Shown here: positions 21,150-21,186 of the stretch, piece by piece
Layout of the letters: each line of letters opens with the position of its first letter
Numbering within the stretch: position 1 is the first letter of the stretch
Assembly (NCBI GenBank): GCA_023439305.1
Contig: JAEXOO010000021.1
Span: 1 to 21,186 of the forward strand
Direction of reading: 5' to 3'
Source: Pseudomonadota bacterium
GTDB lineage: Bacteria > Pseudomonadota > Gammaproteobacteria > Burkholderiales > Burkholderiaceae_B
DNA length: 21,186 nt
Program-made: the position numbers and the translations under genes
The notes under the pieces: generated by a model
What the model was told of the DNA's origin: nothing
The model's input: only the letters and a program-made list of their open reading frames with translations
Databases searched by the model: none

Positions 21150-21186
21150 ACCCCCCGGCCCGCCCCCCCCCCGGGGGCCCCGGCGG
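21150..21186. other. C/G homopolymer at the sequence edge
   Basis: After the thiolase stop the sequence turns into runs of C and G (six C, then about ten C, five G, four C). No gene or clean terminator is visible. This looks like a contig edge or low-quality end, though a GC hairpin downstream of the thiolase gene remains possible. Confidence 0.5.

Overview
The window is GC-rich chromosomal DNA from a betaproteobacterium. The gene set (long-type leuA, rpoN, argS followed by a SPOR gene and dsbA, DUF1840, and a LiuR-controlled isovaleryl-CoA dehydrogenase followed by aceK and a thiolase) fits Burkholderiales, most likely Alcaligenaceae (Bordetella, Achromobacter, Castellaniella or Pusillimonas type). 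That placement is inferred from gene content and protein character; no search was run. No tRNA, rRNA, CRISPR array, insertion sequence or phage gene was seen.

Layout. (1) Positions 1-4820 hold leucine biosynthesis. The tail of a probable leuC overlaps leuD by ATGA. rpoN (sigma-54) converges on leuD from the other strand, and a two-helix membrane protein of unknown function diverges from rpoN. leuA follows, preceded by a 280-base leader with a candidate attenuator: a 49-codon peptide ORF with Leu codons CTG-CTA-CTA-CTA followed by a perfect hairpin. leuA ends at a clear intrinsic terminator. (2) Positions 5003-5756 hold two small reverse-strand genes, one unrecognised and one DUF1840. (3) Positions 5854-9399 hold the most unusual gene: an exported RHS/YD-repeat protein whose C-terminus is a DUF2235 (Tle1-like) alpha/beta-hydrolase, so a polymorphic-toxin architecture, with no evident immunity gene beside it. 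(4) Positions 9486-12591 hold argS, an FtsN-like SPOR protein and dsbA, ended by a 12-bp hairpin terminator. (5) Positions 12688-13890 hold an Rpn-family (PD-(D/E)XK nuclease/transposase-like) gene set among tandem repeats and a long perfect hairpin, which looks like an accessory insertion. (6) Positions 13891-16257 hold metC (cystathionine beta-lyase) and an MBL-fold hydrolase on the reverse strand. (7) Positions 16404-21141 hold a leucine/isovalerate degradation operon: liuR (MerR family), isovaleryl-CoA dehydrogenase, aceK and acetyl-CoA acetyltransferase. Two nearly identical palindromes (GTTTACGTTAACGTAAAC and GTTTACGTAAACGTAATA) lie upstream of liuR and of the dehydrogenase, as expected for LiuR operators.

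How the genes work together. The window carries leucine synthesis at one end and leucine breakdown at the other. The catabolic operon makes acetyl-CoA. Including aceK, which switches isocitrate dehydrogenase off by phosphorylation, would direct that acetyl-CoA into the glyoxylate shunt. The RHS-DUF2235 protein and the Rpn gene are the accessory elements; the rest is core metabolism and cell envelope. The last ~35 bases are C/G homopolymer and resemble a contig edge.
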